DNA of 64,000 bases from Henriciella mobilis (GTDB taxonomy: Bacteria > Pseudomonadota > Alphaproteobacteria > Caulobacterales > Hyphomonadaceae). The notes under the pieces are model-generated. The model saw nothing but the letters and a program-made list of their open reading frames with translations. It had not been told where the DNA came from and made no database searches. The translations under genes and the position numbers were made by a program. This document shows, piece by piece, positions 8,953 through 17,139 of the stretch. Positions within the stretch are counted from its first letter, which is position 1; each line of letters opens with the position of its first letter. The stretch lies in contig NZ_QWFZ01000039.1 in assembly GCF_003576315.1 (NCBI RefSeq), forward strand, positions 272,663 through 336,662, read 5' to 3'.

Positions 8953-9516
8953 ATGCCGAAGCTGAAATCCATCTGTGTCTATTGCGGTTCCTCGAACGAG
9001 GTGAAGCCGGCCTATATCGAACTGGCGCGGGCGCTTGGACGCAGCCTCGCGCAGCAGGATCTCAAGCTCGTCTATGGCGGCGGCGGCGTCGGCCTCATGG
9101 GGGCGTGCGCCCGGGCCGTTCACGAGGCTGGCGGCGAAGTCCTTGGAATCATGCCGAAATTCCTGCTCCAGAAGGAACGCATCTTCGAGGATGTCGAGCA
9201 CCGAATCGTCGACGACATGCACACCCGCAAGCAGATGATGTTCGATGAGAGCGATGCCTTCATTGTCCTGCCCGGCGGCATCGGCACGCTTGAGGAAGCT
9301 GTTGAAATGCTGAGCTGGGCGCGCCTCGGCCTGCATGCCAAGCCAATGGCTTTTCTCGACGAGGACGGCTTCTGGTCGCCCTTCTTCGAACTGATGGATC
9401 ACATCATCGACGGCAAGTTCACACCGGAAGAGTTCCGGGCCTGTCTCGTCCACGAGAAAACGCCCGAAGGCGCGCTCTCAGCCCTTCGGGACCGCGTTAT
9501 CGTGATGGACAGCTAG
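8953..9516 (+). CDS. LOG family (TIGR00730) nucleotide 5'-monophosphate phosphoribohydrolase
   Basis: 187 residues, Rossmann-like. It carries the LOG signature PGGIGTLEE (about 102-110), the conserved Arg in HTRKQMMF and the N-terminal VYCGSSNEVKP. Characterised LOG proteins release adenine or cytokinin bases from riboside monophosphates; the bacterial substrate here is unknown. GAGGA precedes the ATG. Divergent from the ABC exporter, with four bases between its stop and the convergent gltX stop. Confidence 0.9.
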   Translation: MPKLKSICVYCGSSNEVKPAYIELARALGRSLAQQDLKLVYGGGGVGLMGACARAVHEAGGEVLGIMPKFLLQKERIFEDVEHRIVDDMHTRKQMMFDESDAFIVLPGGIGTLEEAVEMLSWARLGLHAKPMAFLDEDGFWSPFFELMDHIIDGKFTPEEFRACLVHEKTPEGALSALRDRVIVMDS

Positions 9517-9520
9517 GCCT

Positions 9521-10864
9521 TCAGGCTTTCGACAGACGCCGAACCACGGCCTCACGCCCGATCAGGGGCAGGATGACGCCCATGTCCGGGCCATGCTCCT
9601 GGCCGGTGAGCGCCTTGCGCAGCGGCATGAACAGGCCGCGCCCCTTGCGGCCCGAGGCCTCTTTCAGCGCGCCCGTCCAGTTTTTCCAGGTCTCGGAATT
9701 GATCTCGCCCTCCGGCAGCAGTTCGGATGCCTGCCGGATGAAGTCCTCGTCCTCGGCATCGACGATGGGCTCGATCTGGCCATAGGCGATATCCGCGAAA
9801 TCCTTCGCATCGTTCACCGTCTGGCAGTTCTCACGCACGGCAAGCCAGAAGCGCTCATTGGCCGCTTCCGGCGAGATCGCCTCCAGCTGCGCCTTCACCG
9901 CTTCGAATGGCATGGCGTGAACAAGCGTCGCGTTCAGCGCCAGCAGGTCCCGCTCGTCGAACTTTGCCGGCGCCCGGCCGATCTTCGAGAAGGCAAACTC
10001 CGATGCGAGCACGTCAAGCGAGTCGCGCGCCTCGATATTGTCGCTCGTGCCGAGCTTGGCGAGATGCGAGAGGATCGCCATCGGGAAGATGCCGCGCGCT
10101 TCGAGCGTGTCCATGCTGAGTGAACCGAGCCGCTTGGAAAACGCCCCGCCCTCGGCATCGACCAGGAGCGGCGTGTGCGCCATATCCGGGGCCGTTCCGC
10201 CAAGCGCCTTGAAGATTTCAATCTGGGCGCCGGAATTGGTGACGTGGTCCTCGCCGCGCACGACATGCGTGATCTTCGCATCGATATCATCGACCACCGA
10301 CGGCAGCGTATAGAGATAGGAGCCGTCCTCGCGGATCAGAACCGGGTCCGACACGCTGGCTGTATCAATGCTTTGCGGGCCGCGCACCAGGTCGTTCCAT
10401 TCGACGCGCTCGCCAGACAATTTGAAACGCCAGTGCGGCTTGCGGCCTTCGGCTTCGTATTTCGCCTTGTCCTCATCGGTGAGATTCAGCGCCGCGCGGT
10501 CATAGACCGGCGGGCGCCCGCGCGAGAGCGCAATCTTGCGCTTGCGGTCGAGCTCGTCTGCGGTCTCGTAGCAGGCATAGAGCAGGCCAATGTCGCGCAG
10601 CTTGTCGGCTGCGGCGTCATACATGCCGAAGCGCTTAGACTGGTTGAACGTGTCGTCCCAGACGAGGCCGAGCCAGGTCAGGTCCGCCTTCAGCCCGTCT
10701 TCATAGGCTTGCGTCGAGCGTTCGGTATCAGTGTCGTCGATCCGCAGGATGAACGTCCCGCCCTGCCCCTTGGCGAACAGCCAGTTGATCAGTGCGGTGC
10801 GGACATTGCCGACATGGAGCTTGCCGGTCGGAGACGGCGCGAAACGGACTATGGGTGAAGACAT
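9521..10864 (-). CDS. gltX: Glutamyl-tRNA synthetase (GltX2-like)
   Basis: 447-residue class I synthetase charging glutamate. It has the HIGH-type motif HVGN in PSPTGKLHVGNVRT, the KMSKS-equivalent FSKRLGS, and RIDDTDTERS. Length and sequence style resemble the second alphaproteobacterial GltX copy, which in some relatives charges tRNA-Gln with Glu for GatCAB amidation; which role applies cannot be told here. The ATG overlaps the nadE stop in TGATG (10862-10866), so I used ATG 10864 rather than the upstream TTG. Translational coupling with nadE is likely. Confidence 0.94.
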   Translation of the reverse strand: MSSPIVRFAPSPTGKLHVGNVRTALINWLFAKGQGGTFILRIDDTDTERSTQAYEDGLKADLTWLGLVWDDTFNQSKRFGMYDAAADKLRDIGLLYACYETADELDRKRKIALSRGRPPVYDRAALNLTDEDKAKYEAEGRKPHWRFKLSGERVEWNDLVRGPQSIDTASVSDPVLIREDGSYLYTLPSVVDDIDAKITHVVRGEDHVTNSGAQIEIFKALGGTAPDMAHTPLLVDAEGGAFSKRLGSLSMDTLEARGIFPMAILSHLAKLGTSDNIEARDSLDVLASEFAFSKIGRAPAKFDERDLLALNATLVHAMPFEAVKAQLEAISPEAANERFWLAVRENCQTVNDAKDFADIAYGQIEPIVDAEDEDFIRQASELLPEGEINSETWKNWTGALKEASGRKGRGLFMPLRKALTGQEHGPDMGVILPLIGREAVVRRLSKA

Positions 10865-12519
10865 CAATCGTCCCTGAAACGGTTCGTGATCGGATAGCGG
10901 CGGTCGCGGCCGAAATTCTTGCCGCCGACCTTCGCGCCGGGCGGCGCCTGCCTACGCTTGTATTCGGCAAGATACAAGAGATGCTCGATCCGTTTGACAG
11001 TCGCCTCGTCATGACCGCGGGCCATGATGTCGCGAATGTCCTCTTCATTATCGACAAGACCGCGCAGGATGTCGTCGAGCGTGTCGTAAGGCGGCAGCGA
11101 ATCCTCGTCCTTCTGGTCCGCTCGCAATTCGGCGGATGGCGGCTTGGTGATGATGCGCTCAGGGATGACCTCGCCGGCCGGACCGAGCGCGCCTTTCGGA
11201 TGATGCTCGTTGCGCCAGCGCGACAGGGCGAAGACTTCCGTCTTGTAGAAGTCCTTCAGCGGGTTGTAGCCGCCGCACATGTCGCCATAGAGCGTCGCAT
11301 AGCCGACCGCCATTTCGGACTTGTTGCCGGTGGTGACCACCATGTGGCCGAACTTGTTCGACAGCGCCATAAGCGTCACGCCGCGCAGGCGCGACTGGAT
11401 GTTTTCCTCCGTCGTGTCCGGCTGGGTTTCGGCAAAGGCATCGCCCAGCATCTCATCCATCGCGCTGACGCCCGGGGCAATATTGATGATGTCATAGCGC
11501 ACACCCAGCATTCCCGCGCAGAGCTTGGCGTCCTCCAAACTTTCGGACGAGGTGTATTTCGACGGCATCATCACGCACCAGACCCGCTCAGGGCCGAGCG
11601 CATCGACGGCGATGGCCGCCGTCAGCGCGCTGTCGATGCCGCCTGACAAGCCGATCACAACGCCCGGAAACCGGTTCTTGTTGACGTAGTCTCCAAGCGC
11701 CAGCGTCGCTGCGCGGTATTCCATGTGCCAGCCATCATGATCGAGCCGGCAGCCGCGATCCTTCAGGATGAAGCGTTTGGCCTCGATATCGAACTCGGTC
11801 AGCTCCGTCCCGGCCTCGAACTGGCCTATGAGGCCGCAGCGCTCGCCATGGGTGGAGTTGGTGGCATAGGAACCGCCGTCGAAAACCAGCTCATCCTGTC
11901 CGCCGACCTGGTTGACGAAGAGGTATGGCAGGTCGAGCCCGCTCCAGCGGTCGAAGGCTTCAGCGCGTTCCGCATGGATGCTGCGCCGCCATGGCGAGCC
12001 GTTCGGAACGATCAGAAGGTCCGCGCCCGCCTCTTTCGCCGCTTTCGGTACGCGTTCGAACCAGACATCCTCGCAGATGGCGAGACCGATCTTCACGCCT
12101 TTCAGCTCGACGACGCAGGCCGGCGAGCGGCCCTTCTCGAACAGGCGCTGCTCGTCGAATACGCCATAATTGGGCAGTTCCTGCTTGTCATAGCGCGCAG
12201 AGATCCGACCGTCTTCGCAATAGATAATGGAGTTGAACAGGCCATCATCCTGCCAGGGCGACCCGATGATACAGGCGGGCCGCTCTGCGGTTTCGCTGGC
12301 CAGCTTGCGGACCGCTTCCATGCAGTCTTCGACGGCGCTTGGCTTCAGGACAAGATCTTCCGGCGGATAGCCGAGGATCAGCATTTCCGCGAATACGACA
12401 AGGTCAGCGCCTTTTTCAGCGCCTTCCTTCAGGGCCGCACGTGCCAGTTCGAGATTGCCGTCAATGTCGCCGACAATCGGGTTTAGCTGGGCGGTTAGAA
12501 TCTTCAGCGTCTTCGTCAT
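10864..12519 (-). CDS. nadE: Glutamine-dependent NAD+ synthetase
   Basis: Last step of NAD synthesis: amidation of nicotinate adenine dinucleotide with ammonia channelled from glutamine. The 551-residue two-domain protein has an N-terminal nitrilase-like glutaminase with the Glu45-Lys112-Cys149 triad (FAEM, YDKQELPNYG, LAICEDVWF) and a C-terminal ATP-pyrophosphatase domain with the P-loop GLSGGIDSALT. ATG 12519 was preferred (AGCGGA just upstream) over a GTG nine bases earlier. It forms a tightly coupled pair with gltX. Confidence 0.95.
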   Translation of the reverse strand: MTKTLKILTAQLNPIVGDIDGNLELARAALKEGAEKGADLVVFAEMLILGYPPEDLVLKPSAVEDCMEAVRKLASETAERPACIIGSPWQDDGLFNSIIYCEDGRISARYDKQELPNYGVFDEQRLFEKGRSPACVVELKGVKIGLAICEDVWFERVPKAAKEAGADLLIVPNGSPWRRSIHAERAEAFDRWSGLDLPYLFVNQVGGQDELVFDGGSYATNSTHGERCGLIGQFEAGTELTEFDIEAKRFILKDRGCRLDHDGWHMEYRAATLALGDYVNKNRFPGVVIGLSGGIDSALTAAIAVDALGPERVWCVMMPSKYTSSESLEDAKLCAGMLGVRYDIINIAPGVSAMDEMLGDAFAETQPDTTEENIQSRLRGVTLMALSNKFGHMVVTTGNKSEMAVGYATLYGDMCGGYNPLKDFYKTEVFALSRWRNEHHPKGALGPAGEVIPERIITKPPSAELRADQKDEDSLPPYDTLDDILRGLVDNEEDIRDIMARGHDEATVKRIEHLLYLAEYKRRQAPPGAKVGGKNFGRDRRYPITNRFRDD

Positions 12520-12541
12520 TCCGCTCACTTAAAGAGCGTTG

Positions 12542-13702
12542 TCAGCGCTGCAAAGCCCCTAGAAGGGTGTCACAGACACGATGCACCTGATCTTCGGAGA
12601 GATAGGGGTGCATTGGCAGGCTGAGAACTTCGCGCGACGCACGCTCACATTCGGGCAGGCCGCGGGCCGGCGCGAACTGCTCGAAGGCCGGCATCTGGTG
12701 GATCGGCGTGTCGTAATAGATCGCCGTCGGAATGCCTGCTTCGGAGAGCTTGGCACGAACCGCATCGCGGTCCGGTACGCGCACCGTGTAGAGGCCATAG
12801 GCCGGCTCGTCGCCCTGCTTGACGCTCTGCGTTTCGACTTTCCCGGCAAGGCGCTGCTCGTAGACACTCGCAGCCACGATCCGGCGCTGGCGCTCGGCTT
12901 CGAAAATGTCGAGCTTTTCCGACACCACGGCGCACTGGATCGAATCGCAACGGCCATTGATGCCGACGCGGATCGATTCCTTGCGATTGTCGCCCGTCCC
13001 ATGCCAGCGGATGGAGCGCAGCAGCTCGCCCATCTCTTTGTCGCGCACCAGGATCGCGCCGCCATCGCCATAGCCGCCGAGCGTCTTTGTCGGATAGAAG
13101 CTGGTGGCCGAAATCTCTGCCAGCGTGCCGATCCACTTGCCCTCCTGCTTGCCGCCAAACGACTGCGCAGCGTCAGCGACGATCCTCAGGCCATGCGCGT
13201 CGGCAACCTCCTGGATTGCGGTGTAGTTGGCGGGAAGACCGTAAAGGTCGACCGGGATGACCGCTCGCGCCCTGAGATTGCGGGTTCCTTTGACGCGCTG
13301 GATCTTCCGCTCCAGGTCTTCGGGATCCATGTTGAAGGTGCCCGGATCGATGTCGACCAGGACTGGCGTCGCCCCGGCGAGGAGCACAGCGTTTGCCGTC
13401 GCATTGTAGGTAAAGCCCGGAATGAACACAGCATCGCCATGGCCATAGCCGAGCGCGATCAGCGGCATGACAAGCGCCTGCGTACCGGAACCAACGGCAA
13501 CGGCATCGGCCGCGCCGGTGAATTCGCAGAGCTTGGCCTCGCATTCATCGACTTCCGGTCCGCCAATATAGCGGCCGTGGTCGAGGATCGTCGTCCAGCG
13601 CTGCTCAAGCGCAGGCCGGATCGTCGCCTGCTGGGCCTTCAGGTCAAAGAACTGGATCGGCGCATCGGCGGGAAGGTCGATCATCTTTTCGGCAGCGGCC
13701 AT
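12542..13702 (-). CDS. DegT/DnrJ/EryC1 PLP sugar aminotransferase (WbpE- or GnnB-like)
   Basis: 386 residues. Fold-type I aminotransferase for nucleotide-sugar keto intermediates; PLP lysine Lys206 lies in SFYPTKTLGGYGDGG and Asp177 in VADAAQSFGG. It starts 3 bases after the stop of a Gfo/Idh-type dehydrogenase, forming a two-gene unit. Such pairs make 3-amino sugars: GnnA/GnnB produce UDP-GlcNAc3N for diamino-sugar lipid A, and WbpB/WbpE produce UDP-GlcNAc3NA for O-antigen. The lipid A genes at 26.6-30.6 kb and known diamino-sugar lipid A in Caulobacterales make GnnB attractive, but substrate cannot be settled from sequence alone. Confidence 0.85.
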   Translation of the reverse strand: MAAAEKMIDLPADAPIQFFDLKAQQATIRPALEQRWTTILDHGRYIGGPEVDECEAKLCEFTGAADAVAVGSGTQALVMPLIALGYGHGDAVFIPGFTYNATANAVLLAGATPVLVDIDPGTFNMDPEDLERKIQRVKGTRNLRARAVIPVDLYGLPANYTAIQEVADAHGLRIVADAAQSFGGKQEGKWIGTLAEISATSFYPTKTLGGYGDGGAILVRDKEMGELLRSIRWHGTGDNRKESIRVGINGRCDSIQCAVVSEKLDIFEAERQRRIVAASVYEQRLAGKVETQSVKQGDEPAYGLYTVRVPDRDAVRAKLSEAGIPTAIYYDTPIHQMPAFEQFAPARGLPECERASREVLSLPMHPYLSEDQVHRVCDTLLGALQR

Positions 13703-13705
13703 GGC

Positions 13706-14626
13706 TCAGGCTCCAATCGTCTGAAGAGCGGTCTGTTCAATGAGCTCGGCAAGCCGCACCGCTTCGGCAGCTTCCCGGCCGGGAATGGGGGTTGGCCGCT
13801 CGCCGAGGCAGGCGGCAAAGAAGGCTTCGTCGGCAGCGCCAAGCGAATCGGGCAGCACCTCGGAGACATCGGCCCGGATCGTATAGGGCGTGGAGTTCTC
13901 GACCTTGCGGGTCAGGAAATCGACCGAAATCGTGCCCGAGGGATAGGTCACTGTCATCGCGCGCCGGCGCTCGGGTGCCGCGCGGCTCGCCTTGATCACG
14001 GCGCTGGCGCCGGAGGGAAATTCGAGATCGGCCACCGCTTCATCGATATGCGGGGTATGGTGGCGCCGCCCTTCGCCGCGTGCCTTCGCATCCGTGCCCG
14101 CCAGCGTGACCGCAATATCGATGTCGTGGATCATCAGGTCCCAGATGACGGAGACGTCACCAGCCCGGCCTTCCGGCGATGGCGGCCCTTCGCGAACGGA
14201 CTCGATCGCAATCGGCGATTCATCGATCTCGTAGAACCCCATCGCCTCGAGCACGAGGCGCTCCTGATGGCCCACCTGGAGGACGAGGCGGTTGCTGTCG
14301 GCCAGTGCAGCAAGCGCCTTGGCACTGGCGCCGTGCAGGGCCAGCGGCTTTTCCACGAGCACGTGAAGCCCGGCCTGGAGTGCGCCTTCGACAACCGCTT
14401 CATGATAGGTCGCCGGACAGGCAACCAGTACGGCATCGCAGCTTGCGTGCAGGTCGGCCTCGCTCTTGAAGGTGGATGTCCCGTGTTTTTCAGCCAGGGC
14501 TTCTGCCCGCGCCTGGTCGGGATCGAAAATACCGGTGAACCGGGTTTTCGCCGACGCGGCAATCTTGTTGGCGTGATAACCGCCAAATACACCTGCCCCG
14601 ACCAGCCCGACTTTCAGATACGCCAT
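13706..14626 (-). CDS. Gfo/Idh/MocA family NAD(P)-dependent sugar dehydrogenase (WbpB- or GnnA-like)
   Basis: 306 residues. N-terminal Rossmann motif GLVGAGVFGGYHANK, the family EKP motif in VEKPLALHG (about 93-101) and the catalytic-region WDLMIHDIDIA. It would oxidise the 3-hydroxyl of a UDP-sugar to a ketone for the downstream aminotransferase. TGGAGTG precedes the ATG by 5 bases, and 160 bp of non-coding DNA upstream should hold the promoter of the pair. Function is inferred from pairing and family. Confidence 0.83.
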   Translation of the reverse strand: MAYLKVGLVGAGVFGGYHANKIAASAKTRFTGIFDPDQARAEALAEKHGTSTFKSEADLHASCDAVLVACPATYHEAVVEGALQAGLHVLVEKPLALHGASAKALAALADSNRLVLQVGHQERLVLEAMGFYEIDESPIAIESVREGPPSPEGRAGDVSVIWDLMIHDIDIAVTLAGTDAKARGEGRRHHTPHIDEAVADLEFPSGASAVIKASRAAPERRRAMTVTYPSGTISVDFLTRKVENSTPYTIRADVSEVLPDSLGAADEAFFAACLGERPTPIPGREAAEAVRLAELIEQTALQTIGA

Positions 14627-14787
14627 TCTACACTCCAGTTTGGCTCCCCATCACACCGCTTTGGCAGTGCACGCAACTGGCGTCTTCAGCCGCGTTCATC
14701 AAAGAGTCTTGCGAAATCTTACCGGTTCGCCTTCACAGGGACCGCCCTCTCCTCCATCTGTGTTGTCAAACATAAGCAGGAGGAACA

Positions 14788-15813
14788 ATGATGCCGTCAA
14801 TCAAATCGAAGGAATGGTCGCTCGCAAACCGCCCCGTCGGAATGCCGAAGCTCTCCGATTTCGGGATGCGGGAAACAGACGCCCCCGAACCCGGCAATGA
14901 CGAGATACAGGTGCGCAATTCCTGGATGTCTGTCGACCCATACATGCGCGGCCGGATGTATGACCGCGAAAGCTACGTCCCGCCCTTCCAGATCGGCGAA
15001 ACCCTCCAGGGCGGCGCGGTCGGCACCGTCGTCGCGTCTAAACATCCCGACTATGCCGAGGGCGACCTTGTCGTCTCGATGGCAGGCTGGCGCGAAGCCT
15101 GGACGGCAGCGCCCGAGAGCGTGATGGCGAACAAGGTTCCAAAGACAGGTCTGCCCGATTCCGCCCTGCTCGGCGTGGCCGGCATGCCGGGCCTGACAGC
15201 CTATGCCGGCATTCTCCGCGTTGCTGAACTGAAGGAAGGCGACACGGTCTTCGTATCGGGCGCCGCCGGCGCGGTCGGCTCGACGGTGGTCCAGATCGCC
15301 AAGATCAAGGGCTGCACCGTGATCGGGTCCGCGGGCGGTGCTGAAAAATGCAAACTCGTCAAGGAGTTGGGCGCCGATCATGTGATCGACTACAAGCAGC
15401 ATGACACCTACGACTCCCTGCTGGGCGCGCTCAGGGCCGCCGCCCCGAAAGGCATCGATGTCTACTTCGACAATGTCGGCGGCGATCACCTGCAGGCGGC
15501 GATCGAATGCGCCCGCCCGATGGGCCGGTTCGCGATCTGCGGCATGATCAGCCAGTACAATGACACCGAACCCCGGCCCGGCCCGAACAACATCATCCAG
15601 GTCGTCGGCAAGCAGCTCACCCTGCGCGGCTTCATCGTGTCGTCGCATGTTGATCTGCAGCCGCAATTCCTTCAGGACATGGCCGGCTGGATTCAGTCCG
15701 GCAAGATGAAGTTCGAAGAGACGGTCATGGAAGGGATCGAGGCGGCGCCCGAGGCGTTCCTCGGCCTGTTCCAGGGGCGCAACAAGGGCAAGATGCTCGT
15801 CAAGCTCACCTGA
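14788..15813 (+). CDS. NADPH-dependent medium-chain reductase (CurA/leukotriene B4 dehydrogenase type)
   Basis: 341 residues, zinc-independent MDR enzyme of the alkenal/enone reductase class. Signatures are SVDPYMRGRM near the N-terminus, the nucleotide-binding VSGAAGAVGSTVVQIAKIKG (about 160-180), and FDNVGGDHL followed by GRFAICGMISQYN. The first ATG of ATGATG follows AGGAGG at 5 bases. Likely detoxifies reactive alpha,beta-unsaturated carbonyls; physiological substrate unknown. Confidence 0.9.
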   Translation: MMPSIKSKEWSLANRPVGMPKLSDFGMRETDAPEPGNDEIQVRNSWMSVDPYMRGRMYDRESYVPPFQIGETLQGGAVGTVVASKHPDYAEGDLVVSMAGWREAWTAAPESVMANKVPKTGLPDSALLGVAGMPGLTAYAGILRVAELKEGDTVFVSGAAGAVGSTVVQIAKIKGCTVIGSAGGAEKCKLVKELGADHVIDYKQHDTYDSLLGALRAAAPKGIDVYFDNVGGDHLQAAIECARPMGRFAICGMISQYNDTEPRPGPNNIIQVVGKQLTLRGFIVSSHVDLQPQFLQDMAGWIQSGKMKFEETVMEGIEAAPEAFLGLFQGRNKGKMLVKLT

Positions 15814-15841
15814 CCGTCCAGTACCCTGATGGAGCCTAGCC

Positions 15842-16753
15842 ATGGCGCGCCTGTTCGACGCCTATATCATTGTTGACTGGAGCGCGGCGAGCAAACCGGC
15901 GCAGGGAGCCAATTCCGTCTGGATTGGCGCCCTCGCCCGGGATGCGCGCCTGAAATTCCAGTTTCAGGCCGCCAATCCATCCACGCGCCTTGCCGCCCGC
16001 GACATGATCGCCGGCCTCGCCGAACGCTTTACCTCGCGCGGCGACAAGGTGCTGATCGGTTTCGACTTCAGCCTCGGCTATCCGGCCGGGACCGCCGAGG
16101 CGATCGGCCTTAAAACCGACGGCACGCCGGCCTGGCAGGCCATGCACGAGCATCTGTCGTCCAAGGTGAAGGAAAAGGCCGACAATTCGAACACCCGGTT
16201 CGCCATCGCCGCGGGCCTGAACTATGCCATGACCAAGGGGCCGCTTCCCTTCTGGGGCGCGCCTGCCCGTGATCAGATCCAGACGCTTTCCGGCACCAAG
16301 GGCGACTTTGCGAAATCACCCGTTGCCGAGTACCGGATCTGCGAGGAATGGGTCAGAAAAACTCAACGATCGAAGCCGAAATCGAGCTGGCAGCTTTACG
16401 GCGCGGGCTCCGTCGGCAGCCAGGCGCTGCTCGGCATTCCGACCGTCCAGGCGCTCAGAAAGACGCTGCCGAAATCGGCCATCTGGCCGTTCGAGACCGG
16501 CTTCGAGGCCTTCGATGCGGAGGCGCTCACGGACACCGACATCGTCTTTGCGGAAGTTTATCCGTCGCTTGTTTCCGCGAAGCCCGAAACCGGCGAAGTC
16601 GCCGATCAGGCGCAGGTCCGCGCACTCGCCCACCACTATTACGGATTGGACGAATCCGGAAAACTCGGTGCGCTTTTCGGGCCTCCGGAAGGGCTTGACA
16701 GCACACTTATCCCCAAAATTGTCGGGGAAGAAGGCTGGATTCTGCTGAAATAG
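15842..16753 (+). CDS. Hypothetical protein with RNase H-like (DUF429-like) N-terminus
   Basis: 303 residues, cytoplasmic. The opening YIIVDWSAASKP, with an acidic residue at the end of a beta strand, and IGFDFSLGYP resemble the RNase H-like fold of DUF429/COG2410-type predicted nucleases. I cannot assign an activity. GGAG lies about 7 bases before the ATG. It follows the MDR reductase by 28 bases on the same strand. A 10-bp stem-loop overlaps its stop codon. Confidence 0.65.
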   Translation: MARLFDAYIIVDWSAASKPAQGANSVWIGALARDARLKFQFQAANPSTRLAARDMIAGLAERFTSRGDKVLIGFDFSLGYPAGTAEAIGLKTDGTPAWQAMHEHLSSKVKEKADNSNTRFAIAAGLNYAMTKGPLPFWGAPARDQIQTLSGTKGDFAKSPVAEYRICEEWVRKTQRSKPKSSWQLYGAGSVGSQALLGIPTVQALRKTLPKSAIWPFETGFEAFDAEALTDTDIVFAEVYPSLVSAKPETGEVADQAQVRALAHHYYGLDESGKLGALFGPPEGLDSTLIPKIVGEEGWILLK

Positions 16754-16782
16754 CCCGTGGTTATTGGGTTTTCGGGCTATTT
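16748..16782 (+). terminator. Stem-loop at the end of the RNase H-like gene
   Basis: Perfect 10-bp inverted repeat AAATAGCCCG / CGGGCTATTT with a 15-nt loop, spanning the TAG stop (16751-16753). The U-rich end is short (TTTA), so termination may be partial. It separates this transcript from the downstream HU gene. Confidence 0.5.
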
Positions 16783-16848
16783 ACCCCCTCCGAATCGTGT
16801 AGAAGACGAGCGCGGCAAGATATCGCCGTAAGCTAAAAGGAGAGCCCA

Positions 16849-17115
16849 ATGAACAAGGGTGAACTTACCAAGGCCGTCGCAGAATCGGCTGGCATGTCTC
16901 AAGCAGACGCCGGCAAGGCGGTCGACGCTGTTTTCGACACCATCTCTGGCGCCGTGAAAAGCCGCAAGCAGGTGGCCATCGCTGGCTTCGGCACCTTCCA
17001 CGCCAAGACCCGTGGTGCTCGTGAAGGCCGTAACCCGGCAACGGGTGAAACCATTCAGATTCCTGAGAAGACCTCAGGCGCCTTCAAGCCGGCATCGGCC
17101 CTGAAGGACATCTAA
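16849..17115 (+). CDS. hup: HU-type nucleoid DNA-binding protein
   Basis: 88 residues, small basic homodimer that bends DNA without sequence specificity. It has MNKGELTKAVAESAG at the N-terminus, the VAIAGFGTFHAKTRGAREGRNP core and the family end GAFKPASALKDI. A strong AAGGAGA precedes the ATG by 6 bases. Monocistronic: a stem-loop lies upstream and a terminator candidate downstream at 17152. Confidence 0.96.
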   Translation: MNKGELTKAVAESAGMSQADAGKAVDAVFDTISGAVKSRKQVAIAGFGTFHAKTRGAREGRNPATGETIQIPEKTSGAFKPASALKDI

Positions 17116-17139
17116 ACTAAACTCTCCCGTGAGGGGACT

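Noticed and set aside
12581..14791. 736-codon plus-strand open frame
   Set aside because: It lies antisense to the two sugar-enzyme genes, whose families and motifs are clear; high-GC DNA gives long antisense frames.
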